A DNA stretch of 64,000 bases. Source: Pristionchus mayeri (taxonomy: Eukaryota; Nematoda; Chromadorea; Rhabditida; Neodiplogasteridae). The DNA lies in the NCBI GenBank assembly GCA_036245805.1, contig BTRK01000001.1, positions 31,258,758 to 31,322,757 on the forward strand, given 5' to 3'. A program made the translations under genes and the position numbers. Below the pieces are notes generated by a model. That model was not told the DNA's origin and searched no databases. It was given only the letters and a program-made list of their open reading frames with translations. Each line of letters opens with the position of its first letter. Positions within the stretch are counted from its first letter, which is position 1. Of the stretch, positions 11,655 through 23,000 are shown in pieces.

Positions 11655-11829
11655 ACTAATAAAGATAGACTTTTCTGTACTCAAAACAGCACTCATTTTC
11701 CTAGTTCATCTTGCTACCTCACTTATATTGTAATTGAATTGGAATTCTTTCATATTATACTTGCCTATCGTTAACTGTGAAATATAATGAATAAATCATA
11801 AAAATAAGTTCAAAGTTGAATGCGTATGG

Positions 11830-12610
11830 GAACATTTCTCGGTCTGTTGTTTATCACAATTTCTCTTCTCATTTTCCTCTTCCTCTTCCTTCTTTTCCCA
11901 TCATCTTCTTAAGTTCCTTCATCATCTCCTCTACTCCCTTCTCCATTTCATCGTATTCCTTCAGCAGTCGAGTTGCTATTATCTTATTTGCCTCACATTG
12001 TTCATCACATCACGAAGAAATCGAAGATACGGTAATCGAGGATACGGTAGTCTACCGAGCAGTTTCTCCTTCTCGTTTGCGTCTTCCAATTTACAGGAAA
12101 GACTCACCTAGGGAATACAGTAGAAGTGACAGTTGTGAGTTGATGGAAGAGGAAGAAGAGAGGAGGGAATGATGGGAGAGAAGGAAGAGAGGAAGAGAGA
12201 AGAGAGGGAAGGATTATCTCATTTTAGATACGGTAGGCTGAAAAGGAGGGATACATCCATCAATGAGAAGAAGGGAATCGGGAGGAGGAAAGGAGAAGAT
12301 CGGAGAAGGGGCCAAGATAGACTGGAGAAGACACGAGAGGAACTGTCAACTGTGCGTTGTCAAGAATGAAAAACGAGAGGAAGTTCAAAGGGCATTCTCC
12401 ATCTGAAAAGAATTAGAATTTTTAGAACTATTGTGAGCAAGTGAACTAATGAGGACAACAGCTCTTCTGTGCTCAAATAACACTCATTTTCCTAGTTCAT
12501 CTTGCTACCTCACATATTGAATTGATATTTTTTTCACGTTATGCATATCTATCGTAAGTTTACTGTGAGTTATCATTAATAAAACATAATAAGAAGTTCA
12601 AATTTGAATC
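11830..12610. repeat. Duplicated 3' flank following F-box copy 2
   Basis: Counterpart of 2073-2830 with high similarity. It contains the charged 66-codon frame (12169-12369), minus-strand coiled-coil exon fragments (11870-12000 and, just beyond, 12660-12800) and AATAAA at 12578-12583. Confidence 0.6.
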
Positions 12611-13138
12611 TGTATCGGAACATTTCTCAGTCTATTGTTTACTACAATATCTCTACTTATTTTTCGCCTTTCTTCTCATTATTCTCCCATGATGTTCTTC
12701 AGTTTCTTCTTCATCTCTTCTCTTCTCCATTTCATCACATTCCTTGAGCAGTCGAGTTGCTAATGCCTGATTGTTCCTCCCACCAAGAAGTAGTCGAGGC
12801 AACTGTAAGCGAGGGCTCTCCGTCATTGAGGACGGCCGATAGGTCAAACAACGCCCAGAGGGAGAAGTTCCCGTGTAAGACATCGTATCCAACCTGCCTC
12901 GGCTCTCCCAGCCATAAATTAGTTTATGATAGGTGAAATAGTAAGCATCCGACGGACTGTAATTGTTCGAGTTCCTTCTCATTCCCTTTCTAACTTCAGT
13001 GATGTGCCCTTCTCATTAGCTCTCTATTTGTATCACCGGATTCACGTACCCTTTGACATTCAATTTTCGCAATGATGTCATCAGTTAATCGAAAAATCCT
13101 CACCTCTATCAACTATCACGTATTCAGAATTCTTCATA

Positions 13139-14570
13139 ATGTCCTCGTCTCTTCCTTCTCCTGTCTCTTCTCCAGCAGACGGCGGTCAAAGCATAGCTAC
13201 GCTGCCTTTTGACGTCATTCGGAATATAATCAAATTGGGAGTGGAATCGATCGACACAATGAGACTGGTTAGCAATCGCTCCTTGAACTATGTAAAAACA
13301 TACATTTACAAATATACTCTTTCACACGCTCTACATACTACGACAGTTTTCGTAAGCTTAGATAAAGAAAACCTACGACACTTATTGAATTACTCTGAAT
13401 TACTCGCCACCTCATCCTTGTACCCTACTCATTTCTGGCTCTCCTTTCCTGATTCTCACAACTCCTCAGTGGAAGGAAGAGAAGGGAAAAGAAAGTGGGA
13501 GCACGCTCGGGAGTAGTCCAAGAGGAGCCAAGCCTTCTTTATCTTCACTTGCTAATTCATCTTCCTATTCAGATCTCTACCAGATGGAATTTCCTTGCTT
13601 TGGAGCACCTGAGCAACCGTCGGAATCTCCCTCCTATCAATGGATTGTGCATCGAATTTCGATCGAGCAACCGAATGAGTTGCCGAGTCAAAGTGCACGT
13701 TCGGATACTGGAGAAGTATCGAAGATATTTCGGAATGAAGTGGGAATCTGGACAGAGTGTGAAGGAATCCGAGGAGATTGAAGTGAGTACATTGTCTAAT
13801 TTTTAAACTCCTTTCGTTATGGATTAAACGCAATTTTTATTCTTCGTTAGAAATGACATTTCATTTTTTATCCTATTCTTTGTTCCGGGAGGGGTAGGGG
13901 ATTAAATATTTTACTATCTAGATTTTGATTATTTTCCTTCCAGATCGAGATCGCCTCGTGCACTCTTACCTCTCGAGGTGGATTCGAGAAGAGCATCAGC
14001 GATACTCTTACTCGACTCCTTACTCGATGCTCCCGAATCGAGAAACTCGAGTTGAAGAGATTCCCAATGACAATCAGAGAAGTGAAGATGGACTTCATCG
14101 GTGATCTGCTGGAAGACGTCAACGTCGAGCAACTCTCCTTCACTTCCATTCGGGGATTCACGGAGGAAAATGCGTAAGTTGTGAGATGAATTATACTGAA
14201 TGAGGGATGGATAGTGGTGAACGCATAAAACTCTTTCGTGAAGGTGTAATGGATTAGATTGAAGCAATAGTACTCTTCTAATGCGCAAAGGGGGAATTCA
14301 TAAGACTCTAGAATGGGCGGGAGTGGGGAAAGAAACCACAGAGAAAGAGAGGAAACCCTCTCGATGAGAATTTTCCTGGCATTGTGCCAACAAATTTTCA
14401 TTACAGGACCTCGCTGCTGAATCCGTATCGGAACTTTTGTCAGATAATCGTTTATCACAACATCTCTTCTCATTTTCCCTCTTCCTCTTCATTATTTTCC
14501 CATCATCACCTTCAGTTCCTTCTGCATCTCCTCTAGTCCCTTCTCCATTTCATCGCAGTTGGATAAAGTA
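13139..14570 (+). pseudogene. F-box-like protein, tandem copy 3 (3' truncated)
   Basis: Exons 13139-13267, 13573-13782 and 13944-14173 match copies 1 and 2 in length (129, 210 and 230 bp), frame and splice sites. Exon 4 begins normally after CATTACAG at 14407, but after about 15 bases switches to sequence that in copy 1 lies 3' of the gene (near 2050). A deletion has therefore fused the start of exon 4 to the downstream flank, removing the rest of exon 4 and all of exon 5. Translation would run about 50 codons into unrelated sequence before a stop near 14545. The F-box motif (TLPFDVIRNIIKLGVESI) is intact, so a shortened product is conceivable, but I read it as a truncated copy. Confidence 0.65.
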
Positions 14571-15500
14571 GTTTGAGAAGGAACGGTACATTCTTCGATT
14601 ATCACATCGCATTTTCCCCCTTCCTTCTCATTCTTCTCCCATAATCTTCTTCAGTTTCTTCTTCATCTCTTCAGAACACTAATTCATTTCATCGCATTCC
14701 TTGATGAATCGGTTGCCTCTTGCTAATCTCCCACTCAGATTCTCCAACCCTGAAGAAGTAACAAGATGGATACTGTAGTCGACGATACGGTAATCTAGAG
14801 TACGATAGACGACTCCTCGAGCAGTTTTTTCATTCTTGTCTTTCAATTTACTAACGAGACTCACGTATGAACTACAGTAGAATTTACAGATGTGAGTAGA
14901 TTGAAGATTAAGAAGACGGGAAGAAATTATGGGAGAGAAGGGACATAGAAGAGAGGGAAAGATTATCTCATTTTAGATACGGTATTCTGAAAAGTAAGGA
15001 TATGCCCATCAATGAGAAGAAGGGAACCAGAAGAAGGAAGGGAGAAGAATGGACCAGGACAGACTGGAGTAGACACGAGAGGATTTAAAGGAGAGGATTG
15101 GAGTACTGTAGAGGAGGATACTGAACCTGTTCCAGTCTCTGCCTCCTCATCTGGATCAGAAGAGCGAGGCAAGAGTCTCGAATACTGTAGTGTGGCTAGT
15201 GTAACAAGGCGGGAACAGCACCTGTCTCTTCCCCTTATTTTCACATGACTCCCCTACTGGTCAGTAAAATCGATTTACAAACATCAAAAGTTCCGAATAC
15301 ATTTTTGTAATCATCCCATCCGATACTTCATCGTTGGTTCTTGCCATCCATCGCTCAATTATTTGATTCAATGTTATCATGTATCATATACACACTTTTA
15401 AATATAAATTATTGATTAGTAATTTGAAGCTAGTCGAAGATTACAGTAGCAGATAAATAATCACTTCTTAATCAGTCGACTCGCGGACACGGTACAATTT
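14571..15500. other. Gene-poor end of the F-box array
   Basis: Holds a further minus-strand coiled-coil exon fragment (14640-14730) and a diverged third copy of the charged-frame flank (14860-15075, compare 2340-2600). Past 15250 it is AT-rich with no coding signal up to the rnr-2 promoter. Confidence 0.45.
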
Positions 15501-15533
15501 AAACCGCGTCCTAATTTCAAACACTGGCTCGCG

Positions 15534-15578
15534 TTCGCGCCAAATCTCTAATCGCCCTCATTTCCCTCATTTTCGCGC
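15534..15578 (+). promoter_or_regulatory. Two E2F-like sites upstream of rnr-2
   Basis: TTCGCGCCAAA at 15534-15544 matches the E2F/DP consensus, and TTTTCGCGC at 15570-15578 is a second close match. Both lie about 130-170 bp upstream of the start codon. Ribonucleotide reductase genes are known E2F targets expressed at S phase, so cell-cycle control is the natural inference. Confidence 0.6.
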
Positions 15579-15660
15579 TCTTTAGGGAGTGCCATCTCGT
15601 CCTTTGCTCGTTCTTTCCCTTCCGTGTTGTTGCGTCGCATCATAAATATCCGTCTTCAAC

Positions 15661-15673
15661 CACATTTTACAGG
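15661..15673 (+). promoter_or_regulatory. Putative spliced-leader acceptor of rnr-2
   Basis: CATTTTACAG ending at 15672 is a good nematode 3' splice site with no upstream exon visible; the start codon follows 34 bases later. This is the usual position of an SL1 trans-splice site. Confidence 0.5.
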
Positions 15674-15706
15674 GACCGTCAACTAACCTACTCACACCCG
15701 CCAAAC

Positions 15707-18700
15707 ATGGTTCTTCAGCCGATCGAGAATGTTGAGAACAAGGTTCGTCTATGCTTTACCTTTTTTTCAAATTCCCGAAGCCCAGATGGAAAAGTCATTT
15801 CCAGGCTGCCCCCAATTCCCAGTGGGGGTATTAGCCTCGAGATCTTTTGTGATTAATTCTGATTGAATTTCTATCTGGGCTTCTACGGAAATACCTTTGT
15901 TTTCCTGCATACTTTACGTGTTTCGTCCTGTTTCTCCCTCCTGTGGCGAGGGCTTCCGTCTCTCGCCACGCCCCGCTTGAATATCGCCCTATGTTTACTT
16001 CCCTTCCCCTTTCTTCCCCTTACCACCGGCCATTCCAGCACATGGACGACATATCTCAGAAGACGTCGACTCTCACCATCGAGAAGAAGGAAACGACCAT
16101 CGAACGATCCGGCAAGGTTTGTGCCTGTTTCTTTCCCTATTCCTCCTTCGTAAACAGCAATCTGGCTAGGAACTCGCCATTTCCCGCACTTTCTCGCTGT
16201 TTTCTAGCGTCTGAGTGAGTGTGCTTCTTTCTCCCACTTTCTTGCATAAACGTCAATCTATCTTCATCAATCGTGCTCTGTCATTGGTTAGAGAAAGTGC
16301 GCAAGTATTAGAATCGAAAGCGCGATTCGATTTTGTTGTTCGTCATTGTTCACTTCCTTTTTGCACGCGTCCAGACGCGTTTTCGCGCGCTATTTCATCA
16401 CTATAGCGTGCACGCGGGTGTTTCTCGCCATTATCTCTGACCTCGCGTAGCCTCATAGCCCGGGAAAATCACCAACTGTCATTTCTCTCCACGTTTGCCG
16501 TGCTATTTCGTCAGTAGCTATCACTAGCTGCACTATTAGTGCATGCTAGCAGTGCACTCACACTGGATCGTGTGCGCTTTCGCTAAATTACCAGCTAATA
16601 ACTACATAACTACATCGAGTGGTACTGTAGTATATTATTGATTTCCCCTCGTTCAGCACAACAATGATAACATGGGATCTTTTTTGATTTCGTTCAATGA
16701 CTGATAAATAATTCCATCGAGTGGTACTGTAGTCTAGATTATTGGTTATTGATCTTCAGCACAACAATGACGCGACGGAGCCCATCCTCATCGCGGAGGA
16801 GAACCGCTTCGTGCTCTTCCCCATCAAACACCACGACATCTGGAGCTTCTACAAGAAGGCCGTCGCCTCCTTCTGGACCGTCGAGGAGGTACTGTAGTGG
16901 GATTATTGATTTTTCTTGATTATCGATTTTCGAAAAAATACCGTAATTTGCAGGTGAACCTGACGCAGGACAGGAACGACTGGGAGAATCGATTGAACGA
17001 GAACGAGCGCTTCTTCGTCTCTCGAGTCCTCGCCTTCTTCGCTGCCTCCGACGGAATCGTCAACGAAAATCTGGTCAGTGGGAAAAATCAATAATCCCCG
17101 GTTTCAGTACCCCTTTGTTTTGTTGGGATCTTTTACCTGAGAAACGATCCGGTAAGGGGCACTTCTTGGATTACTGTACAATCCCACCTCCCCTCCCTCT
17201 TCTTCCCTCTTCCATCCCACTCATTTCTATGCTCCCCCTCCTCTGATTCTCGGTCTCACAACGAGGGTAGTGAGGGAAAATGGTAAGGGAAACTGTAATC
17301 CAAGAAGTTCCACAAAATCAATAATCGCTGACTACTATCATTTTGTTCAATTATTTTAATATTTTGCCGCCTGAGGAGCGACTCAGGAAGCACTTTCTAT
17401 GTTCCTTCTACGGCAGAGTTATTGCCTGACAAGGCTTTCCATCAATGTCTGTGCACTGTAGTAATGCCCTCTGCTTGCAGGTGGAGCGATTCTGCAACGA
17501 AGTGCAGTACCAGGAGGCAAAGTCCTTCTACGGCTTCCAGGTGTGGTCTATCTATCCGTCGTGATCTACTATCTATCGATCTAGGGAGTAGAACTGCACA
17601 ATCCTTTTAAAATGCTCGCTTCCTAGTGTCTAGATCCGTAAGCATATTCCTAAGGCTAAGTCTAGCTACAGCAATGTTACACCTATCGGACCCTCATTCC
17701 ATGCTTGTGCAGTAGTTCCGAACTTTATGATGGAGACGACGAAATTGCTGAAGATGTTATCGAGATTGTATATTTATTTGCCTGATCGCAGGTGGCGATC
17801 GAGAACATCCACTCGGAGATGTACTCGCTGCTCATCGAGACGTACGTGAAGGACCCGCAGGAGAAGCACAAGCTCTTCAACGCCGTCCAGACCATTCCCT
17901 GCATCGGCAAGAAGGCCGACTGGGCACTCAGGTACGGTAGTCGGGGGGTATCGATAACTCACTAATGTTTGACTACGGACATCACTGACCGTACTCGATT
18001 AATATCTGATTACGGAATCACAATCGTTTAATGGTTCGATGTACGGACACAACATCCAATAATCGATTGATGTTTGATTACCGTATCGCAATCAATAAAT
18101 GATTAGCTGGTTACCGTAATGCATATCGATTGGCAGATGGATCTCCGACAAGCAGTCGTCGTTCGCTGAGCGTCTGATCGCGTTCGCATGCGTCGAGGGC
18201 ATCTTCTTCTCGGGCTCGTTCGCCGCCATCTTCTGGCTGAAGAAGCGCGGTCTCATGCCCGGACTCACCCACTCCAACGAGCTCATCTCGCGGTGAGTGG
18301 TGTGGTGGTGTGGCGGGGGTACTGTATCTCGAGAGGGATCGTGGTGTAGTGTGATAATGTGACTATCGTATCCGGTGCACATTGCAGCGACGAGGGTCTG
18401 CACCGCGACTTCGCGTGCCTGCTGTACAAGCGGCACATCGTGAACAAGCTGCCGCTCGACCGCATCCACACCATCATCAGAGACGCCGTCAAGATTGAGC
18501 AGGTGAGGGGGGGGGGATGTGGAATGTGCACGCTGCACCTGCTGACAGTTGTGGCGTGGAGGAATGTGCACAACACACCACTCAATCCTAGATAGTGCAT
18601 TCGATACGAGGTGCAATGTAATGTTAGGAAGTGTAAATTAAATGGTCGTTTGATTTAGTAGGATGAATTTCTGATGAAACTGCTTGGTAAATTTGGTGGA

Positions 18701-19197
18701 CGAAACATTGAATCGCTTTCTGTCAATAGTGGTGTGGGCACCGTGTGTCTGCTTACCGTAGCCTCATCGTTGCAGGAGTACCTGACTGAGTCGCTGCCGG
18801 TCGACCTCATCGGCATGAACTGCCGTCTGATGTCGGAGTACATCGAGTACGTGGCGGACCATCTGCTGGGTGAGCTCGAGCTCCCGAAGGCATTCAATGT
18901 ACGGTAACATTTGAATCGAGGGTCTTGGCGGGAACATTTGAATCGATGTGTTGGCGGGAACTAGCAATCAATTGATTTGCAGACAAAGAACCCATTCGAC
19001 TTCATGGAGAGGATCTCCCTCGAGGGCAAGACCAACTTCTTCGAGAAGAAGGTCTCCGAGTACCAGAAGGTGAGTGAGTGTGTGTGGCGTGGGGAGTATG
19101 GTCGAGTGTTAAACGTCGCCCGTCAACCGCACTCTTTCAGTTCGGTGTGCTCGCTTCGGCCGAGGACAACCAGTTCTCGTTGGATGCTGACTTCTAA
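15707..19197 (+). CDS. rnr-2: Ribonucleoside-diphosphate reductase small subunit (R2)
   Basis: Eleven exons: 15707-15742, 16039-16116, 16760-16888, 16954-17073, 17481-17540, 17792-17931, 18137-18292, 18388-18502, 18776-18898, 18983-19069, 19141-19197. They give 366 residues, close to the usual length for animal R2. All class Ia residues are present: di-iron ligands Asp114 (in AASDGIV), Glu145 and His148, Glu208, Glu242 and His245 (in DEGLH), and the radical tyrosine Tyr152 (in ENIHSEMY). The C-terminus FSLDADF is the tail that docks on the large subunit. The enzyme reduces ribonucleoside diphosphates to deoxy forms in the cytoplasm, supplying DNA synthesis. E2F-like sites upstream suggest S-phase expression. 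Intron 2 contains a duplicated decoy of the exon 3 acceptor near 16650. Product call very secure; exon 1 slightly less so. Confidence 0.96.
17150..17315. mobile_element. Poly-C/poly-G foldback element (intron 4 of rnr-2)
   Basis: Ends GGCACTTCTTGGATTACTGTA and TACTGTAATCCAAGAAGTT-type complement are inverted. The middle holds the family signature CACTCATTTCTA..CTGATTCTCGGTC. This copy has lost most of its C and G runs. Confidence 0.6.
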
Positions 19198-20061
19198 TCT
19201 GGCTGCTCTCCTCCGGTCTCCACTTTATCCCACTCGTCTCATGTTGTTACCTCTTCCTTTCCCGCATCTCAATGATTGTGTAATTTGCGAGTTTAACACA
19301 TTTCCTCACTGTTCTTCGCTTAATGCTTTAAGTTGAATCATGTCCAATGCTGTATATTCCAATCTAAAATGTGATAAAGTGTTTTGATGCTGCTATTTAT
19401 CTTGATGTGTACCTACGGAAGCAGTATCCGGTTATCGATCCATGCTGGAAATACTAGTTCGTTTGCAATCGAGCAGCAATTCCCTGATTCGGGATTTTTG
19501 TTCAAATTTTGGAACTTTGCGAATGCGAATAGTCGGACCTGTGTGATGTGTTCGAACACGAACGTTCGGAACACGCTTGCTAGACAACTTTTTGCACTGC
19601 TTGTACCGGTACCGTTGGGCAACGGCCCAAATGTGCACACCTACCGTAAGAAAGATAAGCGCCGTGTTTGCGTAGATGGTTTCGCAATCACTCGTGTCGA
19701 AACTTGTTTACGCGCGCTTTCTCTCCCTGACCGATTTCGCAATTATTTCGAACATTTTCGAAAATATTTCGCAATCTCGTTCGCGATCCTTTTCACGACT
19801 ATTTCACAAACGTTTTCGAGAACCCCTTTTGCTAATATCTCCACAATCAAACTAAAAGAAGGTAATTGTCATTCCCAGAATCTTCCAAAAGTGTATAAAC
19901 GTCTTGAAAGTGAGGGAAAAGACGGTGATTATCCATGGGTGATTGGGGGTGGTGAATTTTCGGTTGCAACATGTTATCCGCGACTTGCGAAACGAGGTGT
20001 ACGCCAGCTGAAGGCTGGTGGCTTAGATAGGTAGGTTTAAATCAGTTAATGCCTTTTGCAG
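19198..20061. other. Intergenic: rnr-2 3' region and upstream region of the RING gene
   Basis: Contains a 216-codon open frame (19384-20034) with no recognisable domain. It cannot be spliced in phase to the following ATG at 20062, so it is not called a gene. GC-rich runs such as ACGCGCGCTTTCTCTC near 19710 resemble the promoter region of rnr-2. No canonical AATAAA close to the rnr-2 stop. Confidence 0.45.
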
Positions 20062-23000
20062 ATGAAAGAAGTGGAGTTGTTCACTACGTTCATGCAAGAT
20101 CTTCGATCTATGGTGGACCTCCCGGAGGCACTTCCGAGTCTGGTCACCCTTGAGTGCCCAATCTGTCTTGAAGACTTCACTGTAGATGGACTCCGGATGC
20201 CCAAGGTACACAATCATGCACCAATCACTCGAGAATGGAAGACCCCCCCCCCCCCCCACCTCACTCTCTCTCTAAGTATCGTTACCTTGCGATGGGGAGA
20301 GTATGAAAAATGATAGGGGAGGGGGTAGTCCAAATATCCATGAAAAAACGGAGAGTGTTGTTCACTGATTGATCTCTCAGTATTGCTCCTACTGCAAGTG
20401 GCAGACTGCTTGCGCATCGTGTGAGCAGAATATCTACAGTGCCGCAGCAGACTACAGGAAGGAATATGGAGATCCAACGCATGTATGTCATCACCCTCCT
20501 ATTCTTTTCCTGTTCGAACCTCCCGATGGTATTCTCAACTTCCGGATGACATTCGCCCTGCCCCCAACATCCGAGTATTTAAGCGTCGATGGGAAAGCCA
20601 CCTCATAGTGGAAAACCCTCTCACCCCCCCCCCCCCATGCCCAGGAGAGTCCCCCCCACTTGCAATCATTAATTACTTATGTGTGCATGGTGTCGTCGCG
20701 CCTCGGGCGTAGATAAATTTATCTATAAATTAATATTATTATTCCACCCCCACCCCTCTCTTCAGGAAGCCCGGTGTCCCAGCTGCCGCCGTCCTCTCAA
20801 TATGGAGACTGACTTGAAATGCATTGAGAGTATGTCATTTTCCCCTTCCTCTCTGAACCATCGATTGCAGAAGTGAAATATCGACAGAAGATTTTGGATG
20901 CGCTACTAGCGGTCGAGCCTGAAGGAGTGAAGTGTGCGAGCTGCAAGAAGAGGTGAGTAGAGTTCTCTTGTTGGAAAAAAATCGTAATTGGAAAATTGCC
21001 CCCTTCCCTCTCATTGGAAAATGAGATGAGAGAGAGATCCCTTTGTTCATGCTATTGGAAAATTGGAAAATTGTCCAACAAGAGAACTCTAGAGGTGAGT
21101 TCATCTACACCCCCCCCCCCTCCCCTTTCACCCCCATACCCCCACTCATTTCTACTAGAAGATTATCCGTATTTGCGGTCACACAACCCCTCTGCGATGG
21201 GGGAAGGGACGATAAATGGTAGGGGAGAGTGAAGGGGGGGGGGGCAAAAATATCGAGGAAGAATGAGTGAACTGCTTCAGTGCCCTCAAGCCACACCATC
21301 GATTCGTGTGCCTGACGTGTAGAGAGAGGACTGGCGAATGGCTGATGTCGGGAGAGAAAGAAGACAGGAGGAAGATCAAGGAGGTGGGTTGCCCCGACCC
21401 TACTCCCAGTAATCTTTGATCGAGAAGTGGTAGAGGAGGCACTACCAATTTAACACTGGTCATTGTAGAACTCGGATGAAAAGTAAAATGTTCTAAATTC
21501 GTCACCGAGCACAAAAAACAAGAATTCTAAAATAACCAGTTCTAAAATTATACACCCTTCCCCCTCCCCCCGAGTTAGAGATGGCACTACTACAGTAGTA
21601 GCCAGATGGCGATTGCGTAGAGAATTTACTTTCAAAAATAATTATCCAAATATTTGTTTACAATGCAAATCATCCCTTAAAATTCGCATTTCATTCGGTT
21701 ACTCATCTACAAAGCGGTTCTTTTGCATGATCAACAATTATTTGGACAGTTATATTTGAAAGTCTAGTGGCGAATGATTTATTTTATTTATTTATCGTAC
21801 ACCACATCGGTGCTTCATCATATACATAAATGCGCTGGGAGCGGATAAGGGGACATAAGATAAGAGAAGAAAAGAAGAGTAGGGGAGAAGAGGAATGAAC
21901 GATTCCTCCGTAGGGAACGATGTGCTCGATGTGCGCGTATCGTCACTCGCTGTACCACGAGAAGAAGAATGGTGAGAAGAATGTGTTGCGGCCTCTCTCG
22001 CGCATCTTCGGTTAGTGAAGGGTGGAGAATGAACAGTGGTCGAAAAGTAGGTAAAAAGGGACATAATATGCCCGGTTTTAGAGTTTGGACCAGTGCAAAA
22101 GTAGAACACGTACCCTATTTTTACAGGAATTGCTGCTAAAATTGTAAAAACGTACCCATTTTTAACGATTTCATATTAAAATTTTAGAAATCTGCCCACT
22201 TTTTACTGTTTTTATGACCTTTCGACCCTTTCGACCACTGAGAATGAAGGGGAATTCACCGTCGAATGTAAACCTTCCGGATGAGAACTAAAAAATAGTG
22301 CCCTGATCCAGTACTATTGTACTTTTACAGTAGGTTCCTACATCGTGAAAAAGTTCTGCGAAAATACTGCATTGCATACAACGAAAATTGTTCACCGGAT
22401 GATGAACAGGGTTGTCATACGGTAGGTTATCACCCGACGGTGATCATACTAACTAGTCCCGAACTGAAAAAGCCATTGCAGGCTATACTCGACGTCAAGT
22501 GGAGACAGCGAGTGAGGAACTGCTGGCGAGCATCCAGAGTGTGTCGACCTCCGGGGGGGGGGGGGGGGTTACCACTTTAGAATTGCTCATTTTAGAACTC
22601 TGTTTTTGAACTCATTGATGGATTTGGAAGACTTTATTATAACACACTATCTGAGATAATCGGAATAGACTTGGCACTGGCCGAAAATTCGAATTCTTGC
22701 TAACTTCACCAGTAGGTCGGCCTCCACGAGGGAAACCGACGAGCATCGGCAGAATGTCGATCCGCATCCGCGCGGGCGGGGCGCGGAATTTGAAAAATTA
22801 ACTACGGTAGCTTCGAAATTTTAAAAGCGACTCCTATGACTGCGGCGGTAGGGGCGCTGCATCCCTTGACAAATTCTAAGACTTTTTTACTTCGGAGAGT
22901 TTTTCGATCAGATTCCATCTAACGCCTGAAATCGATAATTCCACTTTTAGTTCGTACATGAAAGCAGTTCCCCAGAAATTTTTCAAGAACTCCCCTAAAT

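Noticed and set aside
13868..14473. 201-codon minus-strand frame
   Set aside because: Antisense of F-box copy 3 exon 3 and flank; similar antisense frames exist opposite exon 3 of copies 1 and 2.
16954..16965. Apparent loss of the rnr-2 iron ligand at VNL (Asp expected)
   Set aside because: On re-aligning, the ligand is Asp114 in AASDGIV, which is present; the VNL position is not a ligand.
19384..20034. 216-codon open frame between rnr-2 and the RING gene
   Set aside because: No domain, no start context, promoter-like base composition, and it cannot be spliced in phase to the following exon at 20062.
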